In this document: piece after piece, positions 1-13,700 of the stretch | Position numbering within the stretch: the stretch's first letter is position 1 | Layout of the letters: the number at the start of each line of letters is the position of its first letter | NCBI GenBank assembly: GCA_963853835.1 | Contig: OY970821.1 | Span: 56,066,640-56,130,639 of the forward strand | Length of the DNA stretch: 64,000 bases | DNA from: Calendula officinalis | Lineage: Eukaryota; Streptophyta; Magnoliopsida; Asterales; Asteraceae | Direction: 5' to 3' | Notes under the pieces: generated by a model | Database searches by the model: none | Told to the model about the DNA's origin: nothing | What the model saw: only the letters and a program-made list of their open reading frames with translations | Program-made: the position numbers and the translations under genes

Positions 1-1038
1 TCACTGCCAAGAACAAGTTCGGCCCGAACTCTTCACTGTTCCCGGCCCGAACTTCATTTTCGGCCCGAACTTCAACCTCGGCCCGAACTCCGACCTCGGC
101 CCGAACTTCAACCTCGGCCCGAACATCATCCTCGGCCCGAACACCGAACTTCAGCCCGAACACCACTTTTGCCCGAACATCACTTCGGCCCGAACATCCC
201 ACTTAGGCCCGAACACCACTTCGGCCCGAACATCCCTCTTCGGCCCGAACTCTTCAATATCCAATATTGTGTGACAAAAGGTGCTATAATAAAACATTCA
301 TAACTTTCAGCTCGGGTGTCCGTTTCACGCCCACGAATAACCAAAATAGCTGGTTCGTTCGTCACTGCCAAGAACAAGTTCGGCCCGAACTCTTCAATGT
401 TTCCGGCCCGAACTTCATTTTCGGCCCGAACTTCAACCTCGGCCCGAACTTCAACCTCGGCCCGAACTCCGACCTCGGCCCGAACTTCAACCTCGGCCCG
501 AACATCATCCTCGGCCCGAACACCGAACTTTGGCCCGAACATCCCACTTAGGCCCGAACACCACTTCGGCCCGAACATCCCTCTTCGGCCCGAACTCTTC
601 AATATCCAATATTGTGTGACAAAAGGTGCTATAATAAAACATTCATAACTTTCAGCTCGGGTGTCCGTTTCACGCCCACAAATAACCAAAATAGCTGTTC
701 GTTCGTCACTGCCAAGAACAAGTTCGGCCCGAACTCTTCACTGTTCCCGGCCCGAACTTCATTTTCGGCCCCAACTTCAACCTCGGCTCGAACTTCAACC
801 TCGGCCCGAAATCCGACCTCGGCCCGAACTTCAACCTCGGCCCGAACATCATCCTCGGCCCGAACACCGAACTTCGGCCCGAACACCACTTTGGCCCGAA
901 CACCACTTCGGCCCGAACATCCCACTTAGTCCCGAACACCACTTCGGCCCGAACATCCCTCTTCGGCCCGAACTCTTCAATATCCAATATTGTGTGACAA
1001 AAGGTGCTATAATAAAACACTCATAACTTTCAGCTCGG

Positions 1039-3361
1039 GTGTCCGTTTCACGCCCACGAATAACCAAAATAGCTTGTTCGTTCGTCACTGCCAAGAACAA
1101 GTTCGGCCCGAACTCTTCACTGTTCCCGGCCCGAACTTCATTTTCGGCCCGAATTTCAACCTCGGCCCGAACTTCAACCTCGGCCCGAACTCCGACCTCG
1201 GCCCGAACTTCAACCTCGGCCGAACATCATCCTCGGACCGAACACCGAACTTCGGCCCGAACACCACTTCGGCCCGAACATCCCACTTCGGCCCGAACAC
1301 CACTTCGGCCCGAACATCCCTCTTCGGCCCGAACTCTTCAATATCCAAGATTGTGTGACAAAAGGTGCTATACTAAAACATTCATAACTTTCAGCTCGGG
1401 TGTCCGTTTCACGCCCACAAGTAACCAAAATAGCTGGTTCGTTCGTCACTGCCAAGAACAAGTTCGGCCCGATCTCTTCACTGTTCCCGGCCCGAACTTC
1501 ATTTTCGGCCCGAACTTCAACCTCGGCCCGAACTTCAACATCGGCCCGAACTCCGACCTCGGCCCGAACTTCAACCTCGGCCCGAACATCATCCTCGGCC
1601 CGAACACCGAACTTCGGCCCGAACACCACTTCGGCCCGAACACCACTTCGGCCCGAACATCCCACTTCGGCCCGAACACCACTTCGGCCCGAACACCACT
1701 TCGGCCCGAACATCCTCTTCGGCCCGAACTCTTCAATATCCAAGATTGTGTGACAAAAGGTGCTATACTAACACATTCATAACTTTCAGCTCGGGTGTCC
1801 GTTTCACGCCCACGAGTAACCAAAATAGCGGGTTCGTTCGTCACTGCCAAGAACAAGTTCGGCCCGAACTCTTCACTGTTCCCGGCCCGAACTTCATTTT
1901 CGGCCCGAACTTCAACCTCGGCCCGAACTTCAACCTCGGCCCGAACTCCGACCTCGGCTCGAACTTCAACCTCGGCCCGAACATCATCCTCGGCCCGAAC
2001 ACCGAACTTCGGCCCGAACACCACTTCGGCCCGAACACCACTTCGGCCCGAACATCCCACTTCGGCCCGAACACCACTTCGGCACGAACACCACTTCGGC
2101 CCGAACATCCATCTTCGGCCCGAACTCTTCAATATCCAAGATTGTGTGACAAAAGGTGCTATACTAACACATTCATAACTTTCAGCTCGGGTGTCCGTTT
2201 CACGCCCACGAGTAACCAAAATAGCTGGTTCGTTCGTCACTGCCAAGAACAAGTTCGGCCCGAACTCTTCACTGTTCCCGGCCCGAACTTCATTTTCGGC
2301 CCGAACTTCAACCTCGGCCCGAACTTCAACCTCGGCCCGAACTCCGACCTCGGCTCGAACTTCAACCTTGGCCCGAACATCATCCTCGGCCCGCACACCG
2401 AACTTCGGCCCGAACACCACTTCGGCCCGAACAACACTTCGGCCCGAACATCCCACTTCGGCCCGAACACCACTTCGGCACGAACACCACTTCGGCCCGA
2501 ACATCCCTCTTCGGCCCGAACTATTCAATATCCAAGATTGTGTGACAAAAGGTGCTATACTAACACATTCATAACTTTCAGCTCGGGTGTCCGTTTCACG
2601 CCCACGAGTAACCAAAATAGCTGGTTCGTTCGTCACTGCCAAGAACAAGTTCGGCCCGAACTCTTCACTGTTCCCGGCCCGAACTTCATTTTCGGCCCGA
2701 ACTTCAACCTCGGCCCGAACTTCAACCTCGGCCCGAACTCCGACCTCGGCTCGAACTTCAACCTCGGCCCGAACATCATCCTCGGCCCGCACACCGAACT
2801 TCGGCCCGAACACCACTTCGGCCCGAACAACACTTCGGCCCGAACATCCCACTTCGGCCCGAACACCACTTCGGCCCGAACACCACTTCGGCCCGAACAT
2901 CCCTCTTCGGCCTGAACTCTTCAATATCCAAGATTGTGTGACAAAAGGTGCTATACTAACACATTCATAACTTTCAGCTCGGGTGTCCGTTTCACGCCCA
3001 CGAGCAACCAAAATAGCTGGTTCGTTCGTCACTGCCAAGAACAAGTTCGGCCCGAACTCTTCAATGTTTCCGGCCCGAACTTCATTTTCGGCCCGAACTT
3101 CAACCTCGGCCCGAACTTCAACCTCGGCCCGAACTCCGACCTCGGCCCGAACTTCAACCTCGGCCCGAACATCATCCTCGGCCCGAACACCGAACTTCGG
3201 CCCGAACACCACTTTGGCCCGAACACCACTTCGGCCCGAACATCCCACTTAGGCCCGAACACCACTTCGGCTCGAACATCCCTCTTCGGCCCGAACTCTT
3301 CAATATCCAATATTGTGTGACAAAAGGTGCTATAATAAAACATTCATAACTTTCAGCTCGG
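1039..3361. repeat. Higher-order repeat copy 1 (6 monomers, 2,323 bp)
   Basis: Six monomers of 361, 395, 396, 396, 396 and 379 bp. The first has a GAATTTCAACC unit and a 2 bp deletion (CTCGGCCGAACATC). The second has TTCAACATCGG. The last has TCAATGTTTCCGG and CACTTAGGCCC. The same ordered markers recur in the next three blocks. Confidence 0.8.
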
Positions 3362-5666
3362 GTGTCCGTTTCACGCCCACGAATAACCAACATAGCTGGT
3401 TCGTTCGTCACTGCCAAGAACAAGTTCGGCCCGAACTCTTCACTGTTCCCGGCCCGAACTTCATTTTCGGCCCGAATTTCAACCTCGGCCCGAACTTCAA
3501 CCTCGGCCCGAACTCCGACCTCGGCCCGAACTTCAACCTCGGCCGAACATCATCCTCGGCCCGAACACCGAACTTCGGCCCGAACACCACTTCGGCCCGA
3601 ACACCACTTCGGCCCGAACATCCCTCTTCGGCCCGAACTCTTCAATATCCAAGATTGTGTGACAAAAGGTGCTATACTAAAACATTCATAACTTTCAGCT
3701 CGGGTGTCCGTTTCACGCCCACAAGTAACCAAAATAGCTGGTTCGTTCGTCACTACCAAGAACAAGTTCGGCCCGAACTCTTCACTGTTCCCGGCCCGAA
3801 CTTCATTTTCGGCCCGAACTTCAACCTCGGCCCGAACTTCAACATCGGCCCGAACTCCGACCTCGGCCCGAACTTCAACCTCGGCCCGAATATCATCCTC
3901 GGCCCGAACACCGAACTTCGGCCCGAACACCACTTCGGCCCGAACACCACTTCGGCCCGAACATCCAACTTCGGCCCGAACACCACTTCGGCCCGAACAC
4001 CACTTCGGCCCGAACATCCCTCTTCGGCCCGAACTCTTCAATATCCAAGATTGTGTGACAAAAGGTGCTATACTAACACATTCATAACTTTCAGCTCGGG
4101 TGTCCGTTTCACGCCCACGAGTAACCAAAATAGTTGGTTCGTTCGTCACTGCCAAGAACAAGTTCGGCCCGAACTCTTCACTGTTCCCGGCCCGAACTTC
4201 ATTTTCGGCCCGAACTTCAACCTCGGCCCGAACTTCAACCTCGGCCCGAACTCCAACCTCGGCTCGAACTTCAACCTCGGCCCGAACATCATCCTCGGCC
4301 CGAACACCGAACTTCGGCCCGAACACCACTTCGGCCCAAACACCACTTCGGCCCGAACATCCCACTTCGGCCCGAACACCACTTCGGCACGAACACCACT
4401 TCGGCCCGAACATCCCTCTTCGGCCCGAACTATTCAATATCCAAGATTGTGTGACAAAAGGTGCTATACTAACACATTCATAACTTTCAGCTCGGGTGTC
4501 CGTTTCACGCCCACGAGTAACCAAAATAGCTGGTTCGTTCGTCACTGCCAAGAACAAGTTCGGCCCGAACTCTTCACTGTTCCCGGCCCGAACTTCATTT
4601 TCGGCCCGAACTTCAACCTCGGCCCGAACTTCAACCTCGGCCCGAACTCCGACCTCGGCTCGAACTTCAACCTCGGCCCGAACATCATCCTCGGCCCGCA
4701 CACCGAACTTCGGCCCGAACACCACTTCGGCCCGAACAACACTTCGGCCCGAACATCCCACTTCGGCCCGAACACCACTTCGGCACGAACACCACTTCGG
4801 CCCGAACATCCCTCTTCGGCCCGAACTATTCAATATCCAAGATTGTGTGACAAAAGGTGCTATACTAACACATTCATAACTTTCAGCTCGGGTGTCCGTT
4901 TCACGCCCACGAGTAACCAAAATAGCTGGTTCGTTCGTCACTGCCAAGAACAAGTTCGGCCCGAACTCTTCACTGTTCCCGGCCCGAACTTCATTTTCGG
5001 CCCGAACTTCAACCTCGGCCCGAACTTCATCCTCGGCCCGAACTCCGACCTCGGCTCGAACTTCAACCTCGGCCCGAACATCATCCTCGGCCCGCACACC
5101 GAACTTCGGCCCGAACACCACTTCGGCCCGAACAACACTTCGGCCCGAACATCCCACTTCGGCCCGAACACCACTTCGGCCCGAACACCACTTCGGCCCG
5201 AACATCCCTCTTCGGCCCGAACTCTTCAATATCCAAGATTGTGTGACAAAAGGTGCTATACTAACACATTCATAACTTTTAGCTCGGGTGTCCATTTCAC
5301 GCCCACGAGTAACCAAAATAGCTGGTTCGTTCGTCACTGCCAAGAACAAGTTCGGCCCGAACTCTTCAATGTTTCCGGCCCGAACTTCATTTTCGGCCCG
5401 AACTTCAACCTCGGCCCGAACTTCAACCTCGGCCCGAACTCCGACCTCGGCCCGAACTTCAACCTCGGCCCGAACATCATCCTCGGCCCGAACACCGAAC
5501 TTCGGCCCGAACACCACTTTGGCCCGAACACCACTTCGGCCCGAACATCCCACTTAGGCCCGAACACCACTTCGGCTCGAACATCCCTCTTCGGCCCGAA
5601 CTCTTCAATATCCAATATTGTGTGACAAAAGGTGCTATAATAAAACATTCATAACTTTCAGCTCGG
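3362..5666. repeat. Higher-order repeat copy 2 (6 monomers, 2,305 bp)
   Basis: Monomers of 342, 396, 396, 396, 396 and 379 bp carry the same ordered diagnostic variants as copy 1. Copies 2-4 share ACCAACATAGC in the first monomer, where most monomers read ACCAAAATAGC, so they are closer to each other than to copy 1. Confidence 0.82.
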
Positions 5667-7956
5667 GTGTCCGTTTCACGCCCACGAATAACCAACATAG
5701 CTGGTTCGTTCGTCACTGCCAAGAACAAGTTCGGCCCGAACTCTTCACTGTTCCCGGCCCGAACTTCATTTTCGGCCCGAATTTCAACCTCGGCCCGAAC
5801 TTCAACCTCGGCCCGAACTCCGACCTCGGCCCGAACTTCAACCTCGGCCGAACATCATCCTCGGCCCGAACACCGAACTTCGGCCCGAACACCACTTCGG
5901 CCCGAACATCCCACTTCGGCCCGAACACCACTTCGGCCCAAACATCCCTCTTCGGCCCGAACTCTTCAATATCCAAGATTGTGTGACAAAAGGTGCTATA
6001 CTAAAACATTCATAACTTTCAGCTCGGGTGTCCGTTTCACGCCCACAAGTAACCAAAATAGCTGGTTCGTTCGTCACTGCCAAGAACAAGTTCGGCCCGA
6101 ACTCTTCACTGTTCCCGGCCCGAACTTCATTTTCGGCCCGAACTTCAACCTCGGCCCGAACTTCAACATCGGCCCGAACTCCGACCTCGGCCCGAACTTC
6201 AACCTCGGCCCGAACATCATCCTCGGCCCGAACACCGAACTTCGGCCCGAACACCACTTCGGCCCGAACATCCCACTTCGGCCCGAACACCACTTCGGCC
6301 CGAACACCACTTCGGCCCGAACATCCCTCTTCGGCCCGAACTCTTCAATATCCAAGATTGTGTGACAAAAGGTGCTATACTAAAACATTCATAACTTTCA
6401 GCTCGGGTGTCCGTTTCACGCCCACAAGTAACCAAAATAGCTGGTTCGTTCGTCACTACCAAGAACAAGTTCGGCCCGAACTCTTCACTGTTCCCGGCCC
6501 GAACTTCATTTTCGGCCCGAACTTCAACCTCGGCCCGAACTTCAACATCGGCCCGAACTCCGACCTCGGCCCGAACTTCAACCTCGGCCCGAATATCATC
6601 CTCGGCCCGAACACCGAACTTCGGCCCGAACACCACTTCGGCCCGAACACCACTTCGGCCCGAACATCCCACTTCGGCCCGAACACCACTTCGGCCCGAA
6701 CACCACTTCGGCCCGAACATCCCTCTTCGGCCCGAACTCTTCAATATCCAAGATTGTGTGACAAAAGGTGCTATACTAACACATTCATAACTTTCAGCTC
6801 GGGTGTCCGTTTCACGCCCACGAGTAACCAAAATAGTTGGTTCGTTCGTCACTGCCAAGAACAAGTTCGGCCCGAACTCTTCACTGTTCCCGGCCCGAAC
6901 TTCATTTTCGGCCCGAACTTCAACCTCGGCCCGAACTTCAACCTCGGCCCGAACTCCAACCTCGGCTCGAACTTCAACCTCGGCCCGAACATCATCCTCG
7001 GCCCGAACACCGAACTTCGGCCCGAACACCACTTCGGCCCGAACATCCCACTTCGGCCCGAACACCACTTCGGCACGAACACCACTTCGGCCCGAACATC
7101 CCTCTTCGGCCCGAACTATTCAATATCCAAGATTGTGTGACAAAAGGTGCTATACTAACACATTCATAACTTTCAGCTCGGGTGTCCGTTTCACGCCCAC
7201 GAGTAACCAAAATAGCTGGTTCGTTCGTCACTGCCAAGAACAAGTTCGGCCCGAACTCTTCACTGTTCCCGGCCCGAACTTCATTTTCGGCCCGAACTTC
7301 AACCTCGGCCCGAACTTCAACCTCGGCCCGAACTCCGACCTCGGCTCGAACTTCAACCTCGGCCCGAACATCATCCTCGGCCCGCACACCGAACTTCGGC
7401 CCGAACACCACTTCGGCCCGAACAACACTTCGGCCCGAACATCCCACTTCGGCCCGAACACCACTTCGGCCCGAACACCACTTCGGCCCGAACATCCCTC
7501 TTCGGCCCGAACTCTTCAATATCCAAGATTGTGTGACAAAAGGTGCTATACTAACACATTCATAACTTTCAGCTCGGGTGTCCATTTCACGCCCACGAGT
7601 AACCAAAATAGCTGGTTCGTTCGTCACTGCCAAGAACAAGTTCGGCCCGAACTCTTCAATGTTTCCGGCCCGAACTTCATTTTCGGCCCGAACTTCAACC
7701 TCGGCCCGAACTTCAACCTCGGCCCGAACTCCGACCTCGGCCCGAACTTCAACCTCGGCCCGAACATCATCCTCGGCCCGAACACCGAACTTCGGCCCGA
7801 ACACCACTTTGGCCCGAACACCACTTCGGCCCGAACATCCCACTTAGGCCCGAACACCACTTCGGCTCGAACATCCCTCTTCGGCCCGAACTCTTCAATA
7901 TCCAATATTGTGTGACAAAAGGTGCTATAATAAAACATTCATAACTTTCAGCTCGG
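5667..7956. repeat. Higher-order repeat copy 3 (6 monomers, 2,290 bp)
   Basis: Monomers of 361, 379, 396, 379, 396 and 379 bp in the same marker order. The first monomer appears identical to that of copy 4 by eye, including a private CGGCCCAAACATC change, which indicates very recent duplication. Confidence 0.82.
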
Positions 7957-10030
7957 GTGTCCGTTTCACGCCCACGAATAACCAACATAGCTGGTTCGTT
8001 CGTCACTGCCAAGAACAAGTTCGGCCCGAACTCTTCACTGTTCCCGGCCCGAACTTCATTTTCGGCCCGAATTTCAACCTCGGCCCGAACTTCAACCTCG
8101 GCCCGAACTCCGACCTCGGCCCGAACTTCAACCTCGGCCGAACATCATCCTCGGCCCGAACACCGAACTTCGGCCCGAACACCACTTCGGCCCGAACATC
8201 CCACTTCGGCCCGAACACCACTTCGGCCCAAACATCCCTCTTCGGCCCGAACTCTTCAATATCCAAGATTGTGTGACAAAAGGTGCTATACTAAAACATT
8301 CATAACTTTCAGCTCGGGTGTCCGTTTCACGCCCACAAGTAACCAAAATAGCTGGTTCGTTCGTCACTGCCAAGAACAAGTTCGGCCCGAACTCTTCACT
8401 GTTCCCGGCCCGAACTTCATTTTCGGCCCGAACTTCAACCTCGGCCCGAACTTCAACATCGGCCCGAACTCCGACCTCGGCCCGAACTTCAACCTCGGCC
8501 CGAACATCATCCTCGGCCCGAACACCGAACTTCGGCCCGAACACCACTTCGGCCCGAACATCCCACTTCGGCCCGAACACCACTTCGGCCCGAACACCAC
8601 TTCGGCCCGAACATCCCTCTTCGGCCCGAACTCTTCAATATCCAAGATTGTGTGACAAAAGGTGCTATACTAACACATTCATAACTTTCAGCTCGGGTGT
8701 CCGTTTCACGCCCACGAGTAACCAAAATAGCTGGTTCATTCGTCACTGCCAAGAACAAGTTCGGCCCGAACTCTTCACTGTTCCCGGCCCGAACTTCATT
8801 TTCGGCCCGAACTTCAACCTCGGCCCGAACTTCAACCTCGGCCCGAACATCATCCTCGGCCCGCACACCGAACTTCGGCCCGAACACCACTTCGGCCCGA
8901 ACAACACTTCGGCCCGAACATCCCACTTCGGCCCGAACACCACTTCGGCCCGAACATCCCTCTTCGGCCCGAACTCCGACCTCGGCCCGAACTCCGACCT
9001 CGGCCCGAACTCCGACCTCGGCCCAAACTTCAACCTCGGCCCGAACATCATCCTCGGCCCGAACACCGAACTTCGGCCCGAACACCACTTCGGCCCGAAC
9101 ATCCCTCTTCGGCCCGAACACCACTTCGGCCCGAACATCCCTCTTCGGCCCGAACTCTTCAATATCCAAGATTGTGTGACAAAAGGTGCTATACTAAAAC
9201 ATTCATAACTTTCAGTTCGGGTGTCCGTTTCACGCCCACGAGTAACCAAAATAGCTGGTTCGTTCGTCACTGCCAAGAACAAGTTCGGCCCGAACTCTTC
9301 ACTGTTCCCGGCCCGAACTTCATTTTCGGCCCGAATTTCAACCTCGGCCCGAACTTCAACCTCGGCCCGAACTCCGACCTCGGCCCGAACTTCAACCTCG
9401 GCCGAACATCATCCTCGGCCCGAACACCGAACTTCGGCCCGAACACCACTTCGGCCCGAACATCCCACTTCGGCCCGAACACCACTTCGGCCCGAACAAC
9501 ACTTCGGCCCGAACATCCCACTTCGGCCCGAACACCACTTCGGCCCGAACACCACTTCGGCCCGAACATCCCTCTTCGGCCCGAACTCTTCAATATCCAA
9601 GATTGTGTGACAAAAGGTGCTATACTAACACATTCATAACTTTCAGCTCGGGTGTCCGTTTCACGCCCACGAGTAACCAAAATAGCTGGTTCGTTCGTCA
9701 CTGCCAAGAACAAGTTCGGCCCGAACTCTTCAATGTTTTCGGCCCGAACTTCATTTTCGGCCCGAACTTCAACCTCGGCCCGAACTTCAACCTCGGCCCG
9801 AACTCCGACCTCGGCCCGAACTTCAACCTCGGCCCGAACATCATCCTCGGCCCGAACACCGAACTTCGGCCCGAACACCACTTTGGCCCGAACACCACTT
9901 CGGCCCGAACATCCCACTTAGGCCCGAACACCACTTCGGCTCGAACATCCCTCTTCGGCCCGAACTCTTCAATATCCAATATTGTGTGACAAAAGGTGCT
10001 ATAATAAAACATTCATAACTTTCAGCTCGG
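7957..10030. repeat. Higher-order repeat copy 4 (rearranged, 2,074 bp)
   Basis: Monomers of 361, 379, 524, 431 and 379 bp. The first two and the last match copy 3. The middle was rearranged by exchange within the minisatellite part, giving one 524 bp fusion monomer and one 431 bp expanded monomer in place of three normal ones. Confidence 0.75.
8697..9220. repeat. Fusion monomer lacking an internal conserved segment (524 bp)
   Basis: After the CATCCCTCTT unit that normally ends a monomer, the sequence re-enters the middle of the unit series with three consecutive TCCGACCT subrepeats (about 8970-9020). It then runs through a second set of end units. The conserved segment expected between them is missing. 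The junction lies in the CGGCCCGAAC core, so exchange between misaligned subrepeats is the simplest explanation. Confidence 0.8.
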
Positions 10031-10391
10031 GTGTCCGTTTCACGCCCACGAATAACCAACATAGCTGGTTCGTTCGTCACTGCCTAGAACAAGTTCGGCC
10101 CGAACTCTTCACTGTTCCCGGCCCGAACTTCATTTTCGGCCCGAATTTCAACCTCGGCCCGAACTTCAACCTCGGCCCGAACTCCGACCTCGGCCCGAAC
10201 TTCAACCTCGGCCGAACATCATCCTCGGCCCGAACACCGAACTTCGGCCCGAACACCACTTCGGCCCGAACATCCCACTTCGGCCCGAACACCACTTCGG
10301 CCCGAACATCCCTCTTCGGCCCGAACTCTTCAATATCCAAGATTGTGTGACAAAAGGTGCTATACTAAAACATTCATAACTTTCAGCTCGG

Positions 10392-10770
10392 GTGTCCGTT
10401 TCACGCCCACAAGTAACCAAAATAGCTGGTTCGTTCGTCACTGCCAAGAACAGGTTCGGCCCGAACTCTTCACTGTTCCCGGCCCGAACTTCATTTTCGG
10501 CCCGAACTTCAACCTCGGCCCGAACTTCAACATCGGCCCGAACTCCGACCTCGGCCCGAACTTCAACCTCGGCCCGAACATCATCCTCGGCCCGAACACC
10601 GAACTTCGGCCCGAACACCACTTCGGCCCGAACACCACTTCGGCCCGAACATCCCACTTCGGCCCGAACACCACTTCGGCCCGAACATCCCTCTTCGGCC
10701 CGAACTCTTCAATATCCAAGATTGTGTGACAAAAGGTGCTATACTAACACATTCATAACTTTCAGCTCGG
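10392..10770. repeat. Representative 379 bp satellite monomer
   Basis: This monomer shows the internal order. The conserved segment (GTGTCCGTTTCACGCCCA to CAAGAACAGG) is followed by fourteen CGGCCCGAAC-headed units. Their tails run TCTTCACTGTT, TTCATTTT, TTCAACCT, TTCAACAT, TCCGACCT, TTCAACCT, ATCATCCT, ACCGAACTT, ACCACTT (twice), ATCCCACTT, ACCACTT, ATCCCTCTT and TCTTCAATATCC. The next conserved segment (GTGTGACAAAAGGTGC, ACATTCATAACTTTCAG) then begins. Units are 17, 18 or 19 bp long. The order of tails is nearly constant in all monomers, so subrepeats have fixed identities and are not randomly shuffled. I do not recognise the satellite family. Confidence 0.9.
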
Positions 10771-13700
10771 GTGTCCGTTTCACGCCCACGAGTAACCAAA
10801 ATAGCTGGTTCGTTCGTCACTGCCAAGAACAAGTTCGGCCCGAACTCTTCACTGTTCCCGGCCCGAACTTCATTTTCGGCCCGAACTTCAACCTCGGCCC
10901 GAACTTCAACCTCGGCCCGAACTCCGACCTCGGCTCGAATTTCAACCTCGGCCCGAACATCATCCTCGGCCCGCACACCGAACTTCGGCCCGAACACCAC
11001 TTCGGCCCGAACAACACTTCGGCCCGAACATCCCACTTCGGACCGAACACCATTTCGGCCCGAACATCCCTCTTCGGCCCGAACTCTTCAATATCCAATA
11101 TTGTGTGACAAAAGGTGCTATACTAAAACATTCATAACTTTCAGCTCGGGTGTCCGTTTCACGCCCACGAGTAACCAAAATAGTTGGTTCGTTCGTCACT
11201 GCCAAGAACAAGTTCGGCCCGAACTCTTCACTGTTCCCGACCCGAACTTCATTTTCGGCCCGAACTTCAACCTCGGCCCGAACTCCGACCTCGGCCCGAA
11301 CTTCAACCTCGGCCCGAACATTATCCTCGGCCCGAACACCGAACTTCAGCCCGAACACCACTTCGGCCCGAACATCCCACTTCGGCCCGAACACCACTTC
11401 GGCCCGAACATCCCTCTTCGGCCCGAACTCTTCAATATCCAAGATTGTGTGACAAAAGGTGCTATACTAAAACATTCATAACTTTCAGCTCGGGTGTCCG
11501 TTTCACGCCCACGAGTAACCAAAATAGCTGGTTCGTTCATCACTGCCAAGAACAAGTTCGGCCCGAACTCTTCACTGTTCCCGGCCCGAACTTCATTTTC
11601 GGCCCGAATTTCAACCTCGGCCCGAACTTCAACCTCGGCCCGAACTCCGACCTCGGCCCGAACTTCAACCTCGGCCGGACATCATCCTCGGCCCGAACAC
11701 CGAACTTCGGCCCGAACACCACTTCGGCCCGAACATCCCACTTCGGCCCGAACACCACTTCGGCCCGAACATCCCTCTTCGGCCCGAACTCTTCAATATC
11801 CAAGATTGTGTGACAAAAGGTGCTATACTAAAACATTCATAACTTTCAGCTCGGGTGTCCGTTTCACGCCCACAAGTAACCAAAATAGCTGGTTCGTTCG
11901 TCACTGCCAAGAACAAGTTCGGCCCGAACTCTTCACTGTTCCCGGCCCGAACTTCATTTTCGGCCCGAACTTCAACCTCGGCCCGAACTTCAACATCGGC
12001 CCGAACTCCGACCTCGGCCCGAACTTCAACCTCGGCCCGAACATCATCCTCGGCCCGAACACCGAACTTCGGCCCGAACACCACTTCGGCCCGAACACCA
12101 CTTCGGCCCGAACATCCCACTTCGGCCCGAACACCACTTCGGCCCGAACACCACCTCGGCCCGAACATCCCTCTTCGGCCTGAACTCTTCAATATCCAAT
12201 ATTGTGTGACAAAAGGTGCTATACTAAAACATTCATAACTTTCAGCTCGGGTGTCCGTTTCACGCCCACGAGTAACCAAAATAGCTGGTTCGTTCGTCAC
12301 TGCCAAGAACAAGTTCGGCCCGAACTCTTCACTATTCCCGGCCCGAACTTCAATCTCGGCCCGAACTCCGACCTCGGCCCGAACTTCAACCTCGGCCCGA
12401 ACATCATCCTCGGCCCGAACACCGAACTTCAGCCCGAACACCACTTCGGCCCGAACACCACTTCGGCCCGAACATCACACTTCGGCCCGAACACCACTTC
12501 GGCCCGAACATCCCTCTTCGGCCCGAACTCTTCAATATCCAATATTGTGTGACAAAAGGTTCTATAATAAAACATTCATAACTTTCAGCTCGGGTGTCCG
12601 TTTCACGCCCACGAGTAACCAAAATAGCTGGTTCGTTCGTCACTGCCAAGAACAAGTTCGGCCCGAACTCTTCACTGTTCCCGGCCCGAACTTCATTTTC
12701 GGCCCGAACTTCAACCTCGGCCCGAACTTCAACCTCGGCCCGAACTCCGACCTCGGCTCGAACTTCAACCTCGGCCGAACATCATCCTCGGCCCGCACAC
12801 CGAACTTCGGCCCGAACACCACTTCGGCCCGAACACCACTTCGGCCCGAACATCCCACTTCGGCCCGAACACCACTTCGGCCCGAACATCCCTCTTCGGC
12901 CCGAACTCTTCAATATCCAATATTGTGTGACAAACGGTGCTATACTAAAACATTCATAACTTTCAGCTCGGGTGTCCGTTTCACGCCCACGAGTAACCAA
13001 AATAGTTGGTTCGTTCGTCACTGCCAAGAACAAGTTCGGTCCGAACTCTTCAATGTTCCCGACCCGAACTTCATTTTCGGCCCGAACTTCAACCTCGGCC
13101 CGAACTCCGACCTCGGCCCGAACTTCAACCTCGGCCCGAACATCATCCTCGGCCCGAACACCACTTCGGTCCGAACACCACTTCGGCCCCAACATCCCAT
13201 TTCGGCCCGAACACCACTTCGGCCCGAACATCCCTCTTCGGCCCGAACTCTTCAATATCCAAGATTGTGTGACAAAAGGTGTTATACTAAAACATTCATA
13301 ACTTTCAGCTCGGGTGTCCGTTTCACGCCCACGAGTAACCAAAATAGCTGGTTCGTTCGTCACTGCCAAGAACAAGTTCGGCCCGAACTCTTCACTGTTC
13401 CCGGCCCGAACTTCATTTTCGGCCCGAATTTCAACCTCGGCCCGAACTTCAACCTCGGCCCGAACTTCAACCTCGGCCGAACATCATCCTCGGCCCGAAC
13501 ACCGAACTTCGGCCCGAACACCACTTCGGCCCGGACATCCCACTTCGGCCCGAACACCACTTCGGCCCGAACATCCCTCTTCGGCCCGAACTCTTCAATA
13601 TCCAATATTGTGTGACAAAAGGTGCTATACTAAAACATTCATAACTTTCAGCTCGGGTGTCCGTTTCACGCCCACGAGTAACCAAAATAGCTGGTTCGTT

